From: Catenaria anguillulae PL171
Taxonomy: Eukaryota > Blastocladiomycota > Blastocladiomycetes > Blastocladiales > Catenariaceae
DNA: 64,000 nucleotides
Reading direction: 5' to 3'
Assembly (NCBI GenBank): GCA_002102555.1
Contig: MCFL01000010.1
Span: 248,001-312,000 of the forward strand
Within the stretch, counting starts at the first letter, position 1; every line of letters begins with the position of its first letter. The notes under the pieces were generated by a model. The model did not search any database and was not told where the DNA came from. It worked only from the letters and a program-made list of their open reading frames with translations. Positions 1-11,964 of this stretch are shown piece after piece. The translations under genes and the position numbers were made by a program.

Positions 1-3000
1 CATTGAATGCATGGGAAAGGGCATACAGACCTTTCCACTTGCGCACGACGCTCATCTGCAATGCCACAACTCTGTTTGACTGCGAAATCTTGAGGTCTTT
101 GCTGTTTTGGGATGGTGTCATCAACCGCTCACTGATCATGGTTACAATTTGCGTTTCCATGTCTTTGAGTTGCTGCCGGGCATTGGTTTCCTTTGGATCG
201 AGAGAAGCCTCGACCGCCTTGTAATTGGCCCATGCTTTCTTGATGTCATCGTCGAGGTCAAACAATGGGTTGCTGATTGCTTGAAGGGCTGAATGTATGG
301 AAAGGACAACATGTGTTAGAAATGTGTGTGCGTTCGAGAGGCGAGGAAGTGTCCGAGAATGAACGAACCGAATGATGCTTGATTCGAGTTGAGCAAGCCG
401 GATTTGGAGGCTGTAAACGGAATGGTGAGACGCAGCCAAACCACAAGCAGCCGACAAATCGTGCATACTCTTCCACAACCCAATCACAGCGCTTTTGAGC
501 TCCTCCCGATGCATCACCATAAACTCTTCTCGCTTCTTCTCAATGGCATTTTCTTGCCTCACATCCGCCGGCACCGGCATGTACGAGGTCGGATCGTCCA
601 AATCCCACGGCTCGCCTTGACCCAGCGTCCCAATGTGATTCCCATCCGTCAGCCATAGCCGAACCGTTGTATCCGCGGCCCCAGTCAGGAAGGCATTGTG
701 ACTTGAAATGAAGCTAATGCTGGTAAAGAAAAATCGAGCCATCGAACAAACGCCGGGTGCATCAGCATAAATCATCCCCGAGCATGAACAAGGAGCCGTA
801 CCATGTAATTCCAATCGCATGACACTTCCAAATGTCCTTGACCAAAATGATCCCACTCCAGTCCACCTTCTCCCTGACTGAAAATGGCTTCACTTCAATC
901 ACTCGGATGTGTCCTGCAGATCCACTCACCACAATTCGTGTCCCAGTCTGATTCATGGCCATACCCGTCAACCCCTCGCCCTCGGGCAGGCCACAGCTCA
1001 CCTCGTGCACCAGCGTCGCTTCGTATACGTCCCAAATCCTGAGATACCCATCGGCATGCGCGGAAAGCAGCGGAAACTTGAAGTTCTTTGGATACACGTC
1101 CAATGTGCGATCGTACAGAAACCCGAGCTCTTCCACAGCCTTGCTCTCCAAGCTCTTGTACTCGAGCAACGGATCTGCCAAGTGACACCGCCACGTGCCA
1201 CTCTCCAAGTTCCAAACCACGATGGATCCGTCCAACCCGCCCGTAGCCACCAAACTCGGCGGGGCAAACGTAACGCACAAAATGTCCTCGCGGTGGCCGC
1301 GGTACGCGTCGTGAATCTCGCGCAGCGGTTTGCATTCAAATGGTTCGGGACTGTCGAGAAAGACACTGATTTTGCGGTCCCAGCCGACGGCAAGAATGTA
1401 CTTGTTGGCACCGATTTCGGTAAAGAGCACGGCAGAAACTTCGGTCGAGTTGTTTTTGATGCATTTGCGAAGGAGCTGGCCGTTGTTGAAGTTCCACACT
1501 TTGATGGTGCCATCGCGCGAGCCGGTGATGAGGCGGCGACCGGACCCATCAAAGCACATGGCCGTGATTTCAAGATTCTGGGTGTGTGAGAGGTATAGCG
1601 AAGGAGGATTTGTAAACATCGTGCCAGTTCGGTGATTCAGTTGCGTGAATGCGTACTCCGTGGACCTGGTTGAATTGAAAAGTCTTCTCTCCCGAGTACG
1701 CTTCCCATACCGTCACGGTCGAATCCTCGCACCCAGACACGATTTGGTGAAACGAGTTGTTGAACAATGCAGCAACAATCGGTGCCTCGTGCGATCGTAC
1801 AAGCGACTGCTGATACTGTGAGTATAGCGGCCACGACTCGAGCTTACTGGATCCCGTGATGAGCTGTCGGTGGACATTGTCAAAGTAGATGGCGGAAAGC
1901 ACATTTTCAGGCCGATGTGGGAAACGGTCCGTGAGCGTTTGCAGGCAGTTCATTGTGCGAATGTTCCAAATCTTGATGACCTTGTCCTCGGACAAGCTGA
2001 TGATGTGGCCATCAGCTTGGTTGACCAGCACATCTGTTACGACGGCATTGTGGCCAACAAGCGAGCCGGCGGCTTTGGAAAGGACGTATGGATTCCATAG
2101 GCGAATGACCCTAGACAGTGCGTCAAGCAAAAGCGGTTGTGTGTAGCAATCCTTACGATGCACAGAAGTATTTGGTAACACACGTACTTGTCGCGACCGC
2201 CAGTGACAATAAATGATGGCCGACGGCAGTAATCAAAGCATCTGACACCTTTGGATACACTAATGGACCGAGTTGTCTTGCGCTCCAAGTCGCTAATGAC
2301 GAGAGATTTGACAGATCCACTCGAGCAAGTGACAAAGGCATTGATCTCTCGAAAGCATTGAATACGCTCGACCCACTCTCCTTCGTTATGCACTTTTTTC
2401 TGTATTCAGGCGTTGCGAGGCAGTCAATGACGATGTCAGGATCGTTTGTGATATGAGCAAAATGAATACTCGCAGTGCATACCCTGTGTAGAGTAATGGT
2501 CCCGCGGTATGGATTGTCCTCACGATGGGACAAAAGCGACGGTTTCACGACAAGCGGCTCGTTGTCAGAGGTGTAGTCCACGAAGAATCGCCGTGTAAAG
2601 CTAAGAATGTTGATAAAGCCGCCGTCGTCGCCAAAGACGAGCACGGATCGCTCGTCCTCAAACTTGCTCGCATACGCAATGGACAATGGATTGTTTTCGA
2701 GCGGAGCGATGGTGATGAGCTTGCGTGGTTTGATGGACATCATTTCAAAGATGGTGAGCCTGTTGCAGCATCACATGATGGGTCAATCGTGCCGACTCCA
2801 GTGTCGAAGCTTGAAGATACGCACTGCCGGTCGTCAGAGACCACAGCCAGCTTGTTTTGGTCCTGCATCAGTACCGCATCCGTTACCCACGCCTGCATCC
2901 CTTCACGAGTGGTGAGGGATCGTTGGAGTTTCAGTTTGGGGGACCACAAGCAAATGGTCCCGTCTCGGCTGATGGAAAAGTACTTGCGCTCCTTGGCAAT

Positions 3001-3857
3001 GTAGTCGATGCGCTTGATGAGATCCTTGTGCGAGGAATCAACGAGCTTGCGGACGCGCTCGTCGACAACCGCTTTCTGCCATCCACGCAGCCATGCGTCA
3101 GTGGTTGTTGACTTAAAGCCATGATGACAATGAAGCCCCGTGCCACACGTACCACATACTCCTGATTCAGGCCACTTACCATCACGACAAACGTTGAAAA
3201 CTCGTCCCAACTGACAGTTCCATCGGAATTGGCATCGATTTTCATAAAGAGCTGGGTCATTTGATCAAAGGATAAGTTGCCGCCAAGCACGCTGCCGAAA
3301 ACCTCACGAAACTGAAAGGAGCAGCCAGTGTCAGCCATGCACTTCAAGTTTGAACCAAGCGTCTTTTGAACAAAATAGATACCGTGTCAATGTCAAAGCC
3401 CTCCTCTCCATCCTCGTTGCGGTGAGTCTTGAAAATGGTCATGAGCTGCTCGAAATGGTGAATGTTCATGTACTGGTGAATGTCGTCATTTGCGACCTTT
3501 GAGGCCTTTCGGGGTGACTTTGTCGGTGATGCTGCAAGAGACGGATTGGATGAAGTCGTGTGCGATGGGTTCAGATTGTTGCCACTGTCATGGCCATTGG
3601 TGGCAGCAGTCGAGGCGGCCATGTTCCCACTGACCGTTCCTGTCAAGATGATTCGCGTCCATCAGTCTGATCCAAGAACAAGTACATATCTTGTGCCCAG
3701 TGGAAGGCATACGTCGTCCTAACGTGTTTGAAGAGGAAACTGCATCGTCGCCTCCATGATTCCCCACAGATGCCGCCGTGCTTGACAGGTCTGGATGCTC
3801 TGAAGAGGCAAAGACTTGGGCAAGGCCCAATGTAACAGAGGAAGGTCCATTGCTCAT
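1..3857 (-). CDS. EF-hand/WD40-repeat protein, WDR49/WDR64-like (C-terminus beyond window)
   Basis: Multi-exon gene read right to left, still open at base 1, so the C-terminus is missing. I place the start at 3857; exon 1 ends at 3713 and splices to 3639 in frame. After a low-complexity N-terminus comes an EF-hand pair near 3200-3450; the second loop reads DANSDGTVSWDEF. WD40 blades follow: SRDGTICLWSP, GCEDSTVTVW, SEDKVIKIWN, GSRDGTIKVWN, GGLDGSIVVWN, GAADTTVRLW. The blade after the intron at 720-801 continues DGNHIGTLGQGEPWDLDD, a G-x-x-x-G-Q...W signature I associate with the WDR49/WDR64/EFCAB8 family. A helical tail follows. In animals and protists this family is linked to cilia, so a flagellar (axonemal) role is inferred. 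The exons between about 750 and 3400 were placed by translation and need transcript support. Confidence 0.8.
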
Positions 3858-4260
3858 GGTGGTATTCAGTCAGCTCTTCTCCTTGCTTGAGCATGATACA
3901 TTCTCTTGTCCGCGGACAGTACATGTACATGTATCAAACAGGCGAACTGGGGGGTTGAATGACGCGACTGTCAAGCAAGCCAACCGACGTGCTGAGTCAC
4001 GCGTCCGTCAGAAGCAATAGGATCGGCAACCTCGCGATCGGCGATGGCAGTGCAGCGAAATGGCAGCGAAATGGCAGCGAAATGCCCGACCAAGTCATTG
4101 AAAACAATCGCACTGCTGATTGCAATCACTTAGAGCATGTAATCTCCTTGAGGCAAGTGTAGAGCGAGACACCGAAACCTAATGCATTACCGCATCCGCT
4201 CGTTTTCCCACTTCAAGTCACACCCGACTCATTCAACCCGCCGCCCTCTCACCCGCCATC
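3858..4260. promoter_or_regulatory. Divergent intergenic region of WDR49-like and F-box genes
   Basis: About 400 bases between two divergently oriented start codons, so it should hold both promoters. I see no conserved ORF and no clear TATA element. The one notable structure is a perfect triplicated 11-mer, listed separately. Confidence 0.4.
4052..4084. repeat. Three perfect tandem copies of an 11-mer
   Basis: GCAGCGAAATG occurs three times head to tail with no mismatch, between two divergent genes. It could be a small minisatellite or a repeated regulator site; nothing else supports either reading. Confidence 0.85.
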
Positions 4261-6008
4261 ATGGAGCTCCCATCAGCGCCCGTGACGGAAAACGAACTTG
4301 AGCATTTCCGGCGCGAGTGGAAGAAGCAGCTCGACCAAACGCATCCCTATGCGCACCAAGAAAGCACTCAGGAGAGCAGAGCGACTGAATCCTGCGGTTC
4401 CGCCAGCGCCACCGGCTCGGGTCAAGCCCAGGGTCAAGCCGTTCAATCACCGCCCACCCAAACATCTGTTCAACCTCAAAAGCCTGTCAAGTACACGGCC
4501 AAACGCCCCGCGCCTGCCCCGTCAAGTACTGTCGCCGCCTCTGCTCATACTCACACACCATCCCTTGCTCCCGCTGCTGCTCCGAGCTCGGCCAAACCTG
4601 CTCCCGCCACTGCCTCGCCCGCAAAGCAGAAGCAGAAGGTGAAACCGACCGTTCCCACAACGGCAGCCTCCGCGTCTCCGTCTTCCGCATCAGCTGCATC
4701 TACCAAACAACCAAAGACTCGCGCCAAATCACCTGCTCCAAAGATTGCTGCTGCATCTTTGGGATCGTCAACATCATCGTCATCCGCTTCCGTAGCCCCG
4801 CCTGCTGCCATTGAGTGCACAGACACTGAAATCAAGGCAATGGATTTGTACGAGGAAGCCATGGAGCTCGAGGTGTCGGGTCGTCTTGCGGACGCATTGC
4901 AATCATACCGCGCCGCGTTCGTACGTTTCTGCTGCTAATCCTGATGTCAGGCTTGATGATTGGTTTGACTCTGGACACATTGTCATCATGTCCAACAGAA
5001 ACTTGACCCGGACGTGGATGTCCGCTTCCGCACTCAATTCAAACTCCTGCAGTCCCAACGCGCAGCCGCAGCTTCCTCGGCGGCCTCCTCAAATGCACAC
5101 GATCAAGGTGGTAGCGGCAATGCGACCGACTCAGCAGAAGTGATCCCCTTTTCCACTTGGCTCGCGCAACTCAAGCACGCCCATTCGCCACTCCTTCCTC
5201 TGCACGCCAACCGACCACAGCCCATCTCGCGCTTGCCCGACGACCTGCTTCTTCGCGTCTTCCAAGTTGCCTTTGCCTCAGACACACACGCCTTCTTTGC
5301 CACCTCCCTCGTGTGCAAGCAATTCCTGGTGCTTGCGCGTGAGGCCACCGTGTGGCGATATGTGTGTGCAAGGCATTATCCACACCGACGACAAGAGATT
5401 CAAGACGTGCCCCGTGAGGATTGGATGGATTTCTTCCGAAGCGAGCCGAGGCTAAGGACGGATGGCGCATACATTAGCGCATGTCGGTACATTCGGCCAG
5501 GGTTTTCGGAAAGCAGCATGAATGCGCCCATCTTGATCGTTGAGTACTACCGGTATCTGGTACGTTTTGCTTTCGGTCATCGTCGATGCTATATGCTCTT
5601 TCTCTATTGTGTGCTCACATAACTTGTGTACATGAATAGCGCTTTTTCCGCAACGGCACAGTCATTGCCTTCATGTCTCCCTCGGAACCCCGCGACGTTG
5701 TCAAGCACCTGACGCCATCGGCTAGCAAGCTTGTCCACGGCGAAGGATACCAAAGCGGGCGGTACTTGATCCAGGACGACCAAGTGTTTCTTGAGCTGCA
5801 CGACCGCAACCGCCCACTGACAACATTCAACATCCAGCTCGAGATTCGCGGAAACAAGCGGCGTGTGAACCGCGTTGCGCGCCTCGAGTGGAAATCGTAC
5901 ACAATGACCACGTTGACGGGCAAGAACATGGTGCCCGAGGAAGTCGAGTTGGATTTGAATGAGTTTAAGCCGTATGTGTTTGCCAAGGTGAAGAGTTATG
6001 TCAAGTGA
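4261..6008 (+). CDS. F-box protein, FBXO9/Hrt3/Pof7 type
   Basis: Three exons (4261-4920, 4999-5559, 5640-6008; GTACGT donors, AG acceptors) give a protein of about 529 residues. Order: an N-terminal stretch (VTENELEHFRREWKKQL), a Ala/Pro/Ser-rich linker, a short helical segment like the TPR/MIT-like part of FBXO9 (DLYEEAMELEVSGRLADALQ), an F-box at about residues 296-340 (ISRLPDDLLLRVFQVAF), then the C-terminal domain diagnostic of the family: DGAYISACRYIRPG, VEYYRYLRFFRNGTV and GRYLIQDDQV match the YISKTTYIRxG...VEYYRYIRFFPDG...GHYRL pattern of FBXO9. It should be the substrate-recognition subunit of an SCF ubiquitin ligase; the substrate cannot be told. The ATG lies in a good context (CATCATGG) and upstream sequence is not open. 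Confidence 0.9.
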
Positions 6009-6285
6009 GGATTCCCGATTGGCTTGTAGCGGTGACTTTTCTTGTTCTCTTGTTCGTGATACATACTCATTCTGAGGCGATTATCTGCATTTTCAGCTTC
6101 CTGATAAATAATGGTTTCACGGGTGCGCCCCGAACTTTTGGCCATTATATGCAGAGAGTTCAAACAATTGGTTGCGATTGGAGACGGAATATGTGAATGA
6201 AGCAAAGGAAACAAGAGACATAACACTAAACACATCTTGAGGTCACTGATCGATTCCAATCAATTGGCCCATCATCGGTGAATTC

Positions 6286-8562
6286 TCAGGGAGTGTCTGA
6301 AGGCAAAGCTAGAAGGAAATCCTCGCCAAATGTATTGGTAAACCAGGTCATAACGGACATATTGCCGCCCTTGGCAGCCCTGCTGGCCGCGGCATTGAGA
6401 GCGGCGTCGTGAATTTGGGCGGCCGCGAATCCCGGTAAGCTTCGGGCGAGGTAATCCACTTGGTCGACGGTCCCATTCTTGCAAAAGCGACTGAAGAGTT
6501 CGCACACGAGTTGCGGGTCCGTGTCGTCCGTGTCGCACGCTGTGAGACGTGGCCAGGTGCCACATCGAATGGTGAAGAACAACGAGTACACAGAGTCGAG
6601 AGACCCAATGAGCTGCACGAGATCCGCCCTGACCCTGAAACGATGGTACGGACACTCAGGCACAAGGCCATAATCTTGGATGCGAAACACTTGAGTCCAC
6701 CAGAGCAATGACTTGCCGCCCGGTCCGTGCTGGAATGAGTGATTAAATGCTTGCACAAAGACGGCACCGTCGCCGCTGCCGCCAGCATGCACATGCTTGA
6801 ACCACCAGTCGAGACAAGTGATATGACCCGCGTCGCTCGCCTTGGCAATTGCAATCGCTATGTGATCCAAGTCGAGCTCGAAGCCTTGGTACCCGGCATA
6901 GTACTCCAACACGGATATGTGGCCAGCGGCAGATGCCGCCACGACCGCATCTCGCAACAGAAACGCAAAATCCGCACCAGCGACCTCGCACCACCACCGA
7001 ATCATTTCCACGTCACCTTGGGTACCGGCATCCTCGAGCAGCTCCCAGTACTCGTCGAGATAGTCGGGCGACATGTGTTCGGAATCTGCCTTGAGCCACC
7101 AATCAAGAATCTCGAAACGGCGCTTACTGATGGCAACCTTGAACGCATGGCTCACGAGGTCGTAACGCTCAAACTCACCCTCGTAGTTTGACCACCAATC
7201 CATAACGCTCGCCTTGCCGCAATAACTCGCAGCCAAGTAGTAGCACACACTGGGCCACGGCACGTGGCCATGTGACACCAACCAATCCATCATCTCCACG
7301 TCTCCGTTCCTTGTCGCCTCGGTAAACTCGTCCGATGTCCAACCAATGGTCTGGTGGTTGTTGCTCGGGACGTTCTTGTGCACCCATTCAATCACGTCCA
7401 GCTTTCCTGATCCGGCCGCAAACGAAATGAGCTCTTGCCGAGTGCCAAACAGCCATCCACGGTCCTGTAACCATTGAAAAGCAAACAAATCGCCCGTCTC
7501 GGCGGCCGCCATGGATTCGCTAGGGTTCTTGTGCCAACTTGCACGAACATGACTTGGAAGCCGTTCTTCAAACCAAGACAAGAGCTTGCGGTTGCCTTGG
7601 CGGATGGCACTGGTGACCAAGGTGTCGTACTTGGCGATGTTGCCACCAATCTTGACTTGCTCGAGAACTCGCGGTTGGATCAAACACCATTCAAGCACAT
7701 CCATCTGGTTGGTTGAAGCCGCGGCATCCAAGACGGCCTGCGCTTTCGTCTGCAATCCACTCTCCTCGACCCACCACCTGAGCACATGCACGTGGCCGTT
7801 GGCGGCAGCCTGTGCCATGGCTATATCCGAATACTTGATGGCCGCCTCGCCAAGGTGCGAGCCGATCTGTTTCACAAACCAGGCGAGCACGGGCGTATGC
7901 CCATTACCGCTCGCATTGTCCACGGCTCTTTGCGAATACTTGAACCACTGCTCTTGACCACCATTGAGAGATCCAGTTGTGTTCCACCACCAATCGAGCG
8001 TTTCCAAGTCGCCATTGGCCGCGGCGGCATCCACGGCCGCCTCTGTCCAATTCACAACAAGCACTTTTGATTTGCTCCACCACCAATCAAGCACGCGAGT
8101 CAATCCAGGCCGACCAGACACTTGATCCATCACAGACAAGGGCACATTGAGCGGCTCTGGCCAAGTGCTACTCGGATTCGGCGCATTGCACGAATACTGA
8201 ATGGGCCGACCCTTGCCACCGGCCCGCGTGGACCACGCATACATAAAGTCGAGCAGGTCCACATGGCCGGCGAGACTTGCAGAGTTCATGTCAACGTGTG
8301 GCAGGTTGATGAGTGCCGCTTGCGTCAGGCCCGGAGCGGCAGAGCGAGGCAATAGGTTGAGCGGCGAGGTGATGGCAGATCGGTCGGCCCAGAGAGTTGC
8401 AGCAGCGTCAAGACGGATCAGCAGTATGCCTACGAGTTCGGCGAGTTCTAGTGGAAGAGTTGGCCCCGACTGCGCCCATGAGTTGGAGGCAGCAGGCTGG
8501 GGCTGGGCCAGCTGGGTCGTTTGCTTCGGTACTTGATTCATGTCTTTCATTTTGCATTGCAT
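6286..8562 (-). CDS. Tryptophan-rich ankyrin-like repeat protein
   Basis: Single exon, 758 residues. After a short Gln/Pro-rich start and a helical N-terminal segment (LPLELAELVGILLIRLDAAA, possibly a degenerate F-box-like cap) at least 13 repeats follow, each with the pattern [A..NG]-H/D-x-x-V/L-L-x/D-W-W/C/F. Examples are DLETLDWWWNTTG, HVHVLRWWVEESG, QMDVLEWCLIQPR, DVEMMDWLVSHGH, RFEILDWWLKADS and HITCLDWWFKHVH. The A-A-A-x-N/S-G-H/D...L-x-W spacing of about 35-45 residues is that of divergent ankyrin repeats, which form a protein-binding solenoid. Such families are expanded in zoosporic fungi and protists; partner and role are unknown. Two decayed relatives lie in this window (8826-9062 and 43485-44690). 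Confidence 0.75.
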   Translation of the reverse strand: MQCKMKDMNQVPKQTTQLAQPQPAASNSWAQSGPTLPLELAELVGILLIRLDAAATLWADRSAITSPLNLLPRSAAPGLTQAALINLPHVDMNSASLAGHVDLLDFMYAWSTRAGGKGRPIQYSCNAPNPSSTWPEPLNVPLSVMDQVSGRPGLTRVLDWWWSKSKVLVVNWTEAAVDAAAANGDLETLDWWWNTTGSLNGGQEQWFKYSQRAVDNASGNGHTPVLAWFVKQIGSHLGEAAIKYSDIAMAQAAANGHVHVLRWWVEESGLQTKAQAVLDAAASTNQMDVLEWCLIQPRVLEQVKIGGNIAKYDTLVTSAIRQGNRKLLSWFEERLPSHVRASWHKNPSESMAAAETGDLFAFQWLQDRGWLFGTRQELISFAAGSGKLDVIEWVHKNVPSNNHQTIGWTSDEFTEATRNGDVEMMDWLVSHGHVPWPSVCYYLAASYCGKASVMDWWSNYEGEFERYDLVSHAFKVAISKRRFEILDWWLKADSEHMSPDYLDEYWELLEDAGTQGDVEMIRWWCEVAGADFAFLLRDAVVAASAAGHISVLEYYAGYQGFELDLDHIAIAIAKASDAGHITCLDWWFKHVHAGGSGDGAVFVQAFNHSFQHGPGGKSLLWWTQVFRIQDYGLVPECPYHRFRVRADLVQLIGSLDSVYSLFFTIRCGTWPRLTACDTDDTDPQLVCELFSRFCKNGTVDQVDYLARSLPGFAAAQIHDAALNAAASRAAKGGNMSVMTWFTNTFGEDFLLALPSDTP

Positions 8563-8825
8563 TGCTCAAGATCCCTTCTAGTGTACACAGCACTTTGCAA
8601 AGTAAGAATCACATTGGCGGAAACCGCTGTGAATGAGGAGAAAGGCTATTCGACTTGCAATATTTGCATGAGTCACTCAACGCTCTCGCTTCTGACATGA
8701 TCAGCTTTGCGAATTACGACGCCGCCCTGATCAGATCATGAGAGGCCACTGCGATTCGTACGGCTCAACTGTTAGCTGAGACTCGCCTTTTGCGACTGGC
8801 GGCCTCTGGATGAAGACGCGAGACG

Positions 8826-9062
8826 TTGCCTGTTGCTTGGGCGGACACGTATGGTTTGCCCGTGAAGGAAGATTTGGAGGCCAATCCAGTCATTGTGCAA
8901 CGAGCGACAGAAAGTGGCAAGGTCGAGTACTTGCATTGGATCCAATCCAAAGCGCCCGCATTTGCATATGAGCAGGAGATGGTCATCAAGTATGCAGTTG
9001 AAAGAGGCGGATTGGCCGTGACAAAGTGGAGGTGCAAAGAATCCGGGTTGCTCATGCCTCAT
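8826..9062 (+). pseudogene. Fragment of a W-rich ankyrin-like repeat gene
   Basis: An open stretch of about 79 codons carries two repeat units of the 6286-8562 family: ATESGKVEYLHWIQSKAP and AVERGGLAVTKWRCKESG. It starts without an initiator region like that of the intact gene, and after GLLMPHS the frame runs into unrelated low-complexity sequence with no further repeats. I read it as a detached or truncated family copy lying tail-to-head beside the intact gene, in opposite orientation. A small exon of an unseen gene is the alternative. Confidence 0.55.
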
Positions 9063-9634
9063 TCGGTTTTCCTAGACACACGACCTATCTTGCCAGCACT
9101 CCCCCTTCTTTGCCTGCCGGCTGCCTTCTTCTCTGCTGCTGTACCTAATAGACGTCTGGCTCAAGGTCCTTGTCCACCCTGTGAAGCAATGGAGCCGATG
9201 CGGATGCGGCGATAAACCATGCGAACGCAGACCAGGTCCAAGACGGTGGCTGCCAAGACCGTCGGGGCAGCTGGGCGGCTCAAGTCATCCGTAAAGAGAC
9301 GGGGCGAGAGCCCGTGGATGGATTGGCCAGCTGCCAATGAGACATGATATGTCGAAGTCATCGATTTTGTGGCGTCGACGTCCAGGGCCGCCCAATGACT
9401 TGTATTCAACGCTCACATGACGTGTGGCATGCGTGGCGGCGAAGCTCAAGACGGACGCGTCTCTCGCACCGTCGCGTGTTGCTGATCACTTTTGTCGACC
9501 CCCAACGAAAACTTGAAGAACAAGCTGCTCTCTCTCTCACTGCCCACCGCAAAGCACTTCGTCACATCACATTATTCACGCAACGTACACTTCTTTGTCT
9601 TCACATCTGCACAGCCACACCATCGACCGCCACC
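9063..9634. other. Intergenic region and 5' leader of URC1
   Basis: No conserved coding signal. The reading frame of URC1 is open upstream of 9635 (to 9344), but the translation there is not protein-like and the ATG at 9635 has a strong CCACCATGA context, so I treat this as 5' leader and promoter. Confidence 0.45.
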
Positions 9635-11964
9635 ATGAGCGCCCCCGGCCCGGCATCGACCTCGGCCACGTCCAACAGCGGCGGTACCGCGACCGCGACC
9701 GACGCCTTGCTGCAGCGCATCCTGGCCGAAGTCCAGTCGCTGCGCGTCGACAACGAAAACTTGCATGCCAAGATTGACCTCATTGAGCGTGGGTCTGCCC
9801 CCGCCGACTATGCACCCGCGTCGTCCTCGTACTCGCGCTCGCGCCAGGACTCCTCGTCGTCGTCCGTCGCGGGCGCTGACAGGCCAATGAGCCCAACGGG
9901 CTTGCCGCCCAGCGAGTTTTCAGCACGCACCAGAACAATTTGTACGCTATTGGATTTACATTGGGTGGCTTCTGCTCGTTCCGTTTGCTCTGCTTGGCTT
10001 TTGTAAAATGTTGAGCGAGCGCGTGGTAACGCCACGCTAAGCAAACCGACTTCTGACCGCGCATACGCACTCATTTTGCCAAATGGATAGCAACGGGATC
10101 CAACAGCGATGCGACCGATACCACCACGGCCAAACTCGACGAATCCGCCTCTGCCCGGCGCCAATCGCTCAAGTCTGCGCAACAATACACGTCGCGCGTG
10201 ATTCTGACGACCTACCCCGGCCAAGTCGGCATCAAGCCGCTCAACCTGACCTGGGGCCACGCCGACCCAAAGACACGCGGCGCCATTGTTGCCTCGCGGC
10301 ACCCGTCGTCAATTCGCGTGCGCAACGCCATTGGCGCACACGGCGGGTCGTACTGTATCTACCGTGCCCTGTCCATTGCCATTGGCGCGTTGCCTGCCGT
10401 CCATCGTCCCGATTTGCAAAACACGGAGCCGCCCGTGAAAATCGGGCCTTATCCGCAGTGGGGCGACCCTAACAAGATTGTGTCCATGGATCCGTTTGGC
10501 CATCTGGTCCAGGACCAGTATGCGCATGACATGCCCGACATTGATGTGCGCCCGTCAATTGCCATCACAAAGGCCCATATGCGGATTCCCGAAATTGAAG
10601 AGGCCGTCAAGCTCGGCAGGATCAAGGTTGATGGCAAGATTGTGTTGAACGAGCAGGGTGAGATTAAAGTGACCAAGGCGGCCGTCGAGCCCGTGTGGTA
10701 CTTGCCTGGTGTGGCCGCCAGGTTTGGCGTTGAGGAAACCATTTTGCGCAGGGCGCTTTTGTACGCTTTTTTTTCCTCCTTTCCTTTTCTCGATGCCAAT
10801 TGTGCCATGTTTGAAGATCTGATCAACTTGTATTTGCGTCATGCCAATAGTGAGGAAACGGGTGGCATGTACCCGGAACTCATCACCCGCCCGGATTTGA
10901 AGGTGTTTTTGCCGCCCATTGGTTCCTTGACGGCCTATGTCTTTGGGCCAATCGAGAATGCCGCAGACCCAAGCAAGGAACTGACTGTTCGAGTTCACGT
11001 ATGTACTCAATGGGACGGTTTCCACCCTCAAAAATTGCGCTAACACTTGGTCGAGGAAAAACTAGGACGAGTGCAACGGTTCCGATGTGTTTGGGTCCGA
11101 CATTTGCACCTGCCGCCCATACCTCATGTACGGCATTGAAGAGGGTGTCAAGTCGGCTCAAAAGGGCGGCAGCGGTGTCATTGTGTACTTCCGCAAGGAG
11201 GGTCGCGGTACGCTTTTGAAGCCTTCTCACTGTCCATCATGTTTTTGTTTCCCCTTGCTCACCTCGTGACGCGCGGTGCCATGTTCAATAGCTTTGGGCG
11301 AGGTGACAAAGTATCTCGTGTACAATGCCCGCAAGCGCGGCGGCGACCTTGCCTCGGAATACTTTAAGCGCACCGAAAACGTGGCCGGTGTCAAGGACGC
11401 GCGATTCCAGGCGCTCATGCCCGATGTGCTGCATTGGTTGGGGATCACGAAAATCGATCGCATGATGTCCATGTCCAACATGTACGTTCCCTACTCCGAC
11501 AGACTCTCTGCCGGCGTGCACCACCTGACTCGTGCCTGTGGAACGATAGGAAATACGACGCCATTGTCAACTCGGGCATCACCATCAAGGAACGGTACGA
11601 GATTCCGCCCGAGCTCATTCCGCCCGATTCGCGTGTGGAAATCGATGCAAAGATTGCCGCGGGATACTTCACGTCCGGCAAGGTGCCCGATGCGACCGAT
11701 TTGAGTGCTGTGCAAGGGCGGACGTGGGAGTGGGATGAGATAATCATTGAGTGTTGGCAAAGCATATGGCCACACGGACTTGGCCTGTTGGTTGCGGGAT
11801 TTTGTTTTTCTTGTTTTGGATTGTCGCTTGATACGATGTTTTTCTCCGATTGTTGTTTTCGCTCAATATACTTGTGGCATGCATGCCATTCAGGTGATTT
11901 GCAATGCCTTCATCTTTCTCTGTCAGTGCCTATCTCCAAGAATTGGCGGCACGATCCAGTGTAA
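9635..11964 (+). CDS. URC1: GTP cyclohydrolase II-like uracil catabolism protein
   Basis: Six exons (9635-9941, 10091-10760, 10851-10998, 11066-11207, 11292-11481, 11550-11964) join without a frame break into about 623 residues. The N-terminus is a Ser-rich extension with a short coiled coil. The conserved body starts near RVILTTYPGQVGIKPL and runs through WYLPGVAARFGVEETILRRAL, EETGGMYPELITRPD, then the cyclohydrolase II-like core: D-E-C-N-G-S-D with ICTCRPYL gives the three zinc-ligand cysteines, and YFRKEGRALGEV corresponds to the RibA active-site loop. FQALMPDVLHWLGI and PPELIPPDSRVEIDAKI complete the family signature. Fungal URC1 acts in the reductive-independent URC route of pyrimidine (uracil) degradation; no URC4 neighbour is present. 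The last 55 or so residues after GRTWEWDEIIIE are hydrophobic and may be read-through of an unrecognised intron or 3' UTR. Confidence 0.9.

Noticed and set aside
10761-10850. 30 extra codons in URC1 (in-frame, no stop)
   Set aside because: GTACG/TAG ends, T-rich, and removing it gives the family-typical ALFEETGGMYPEL; treated as an intron, though retention would not break the frame.
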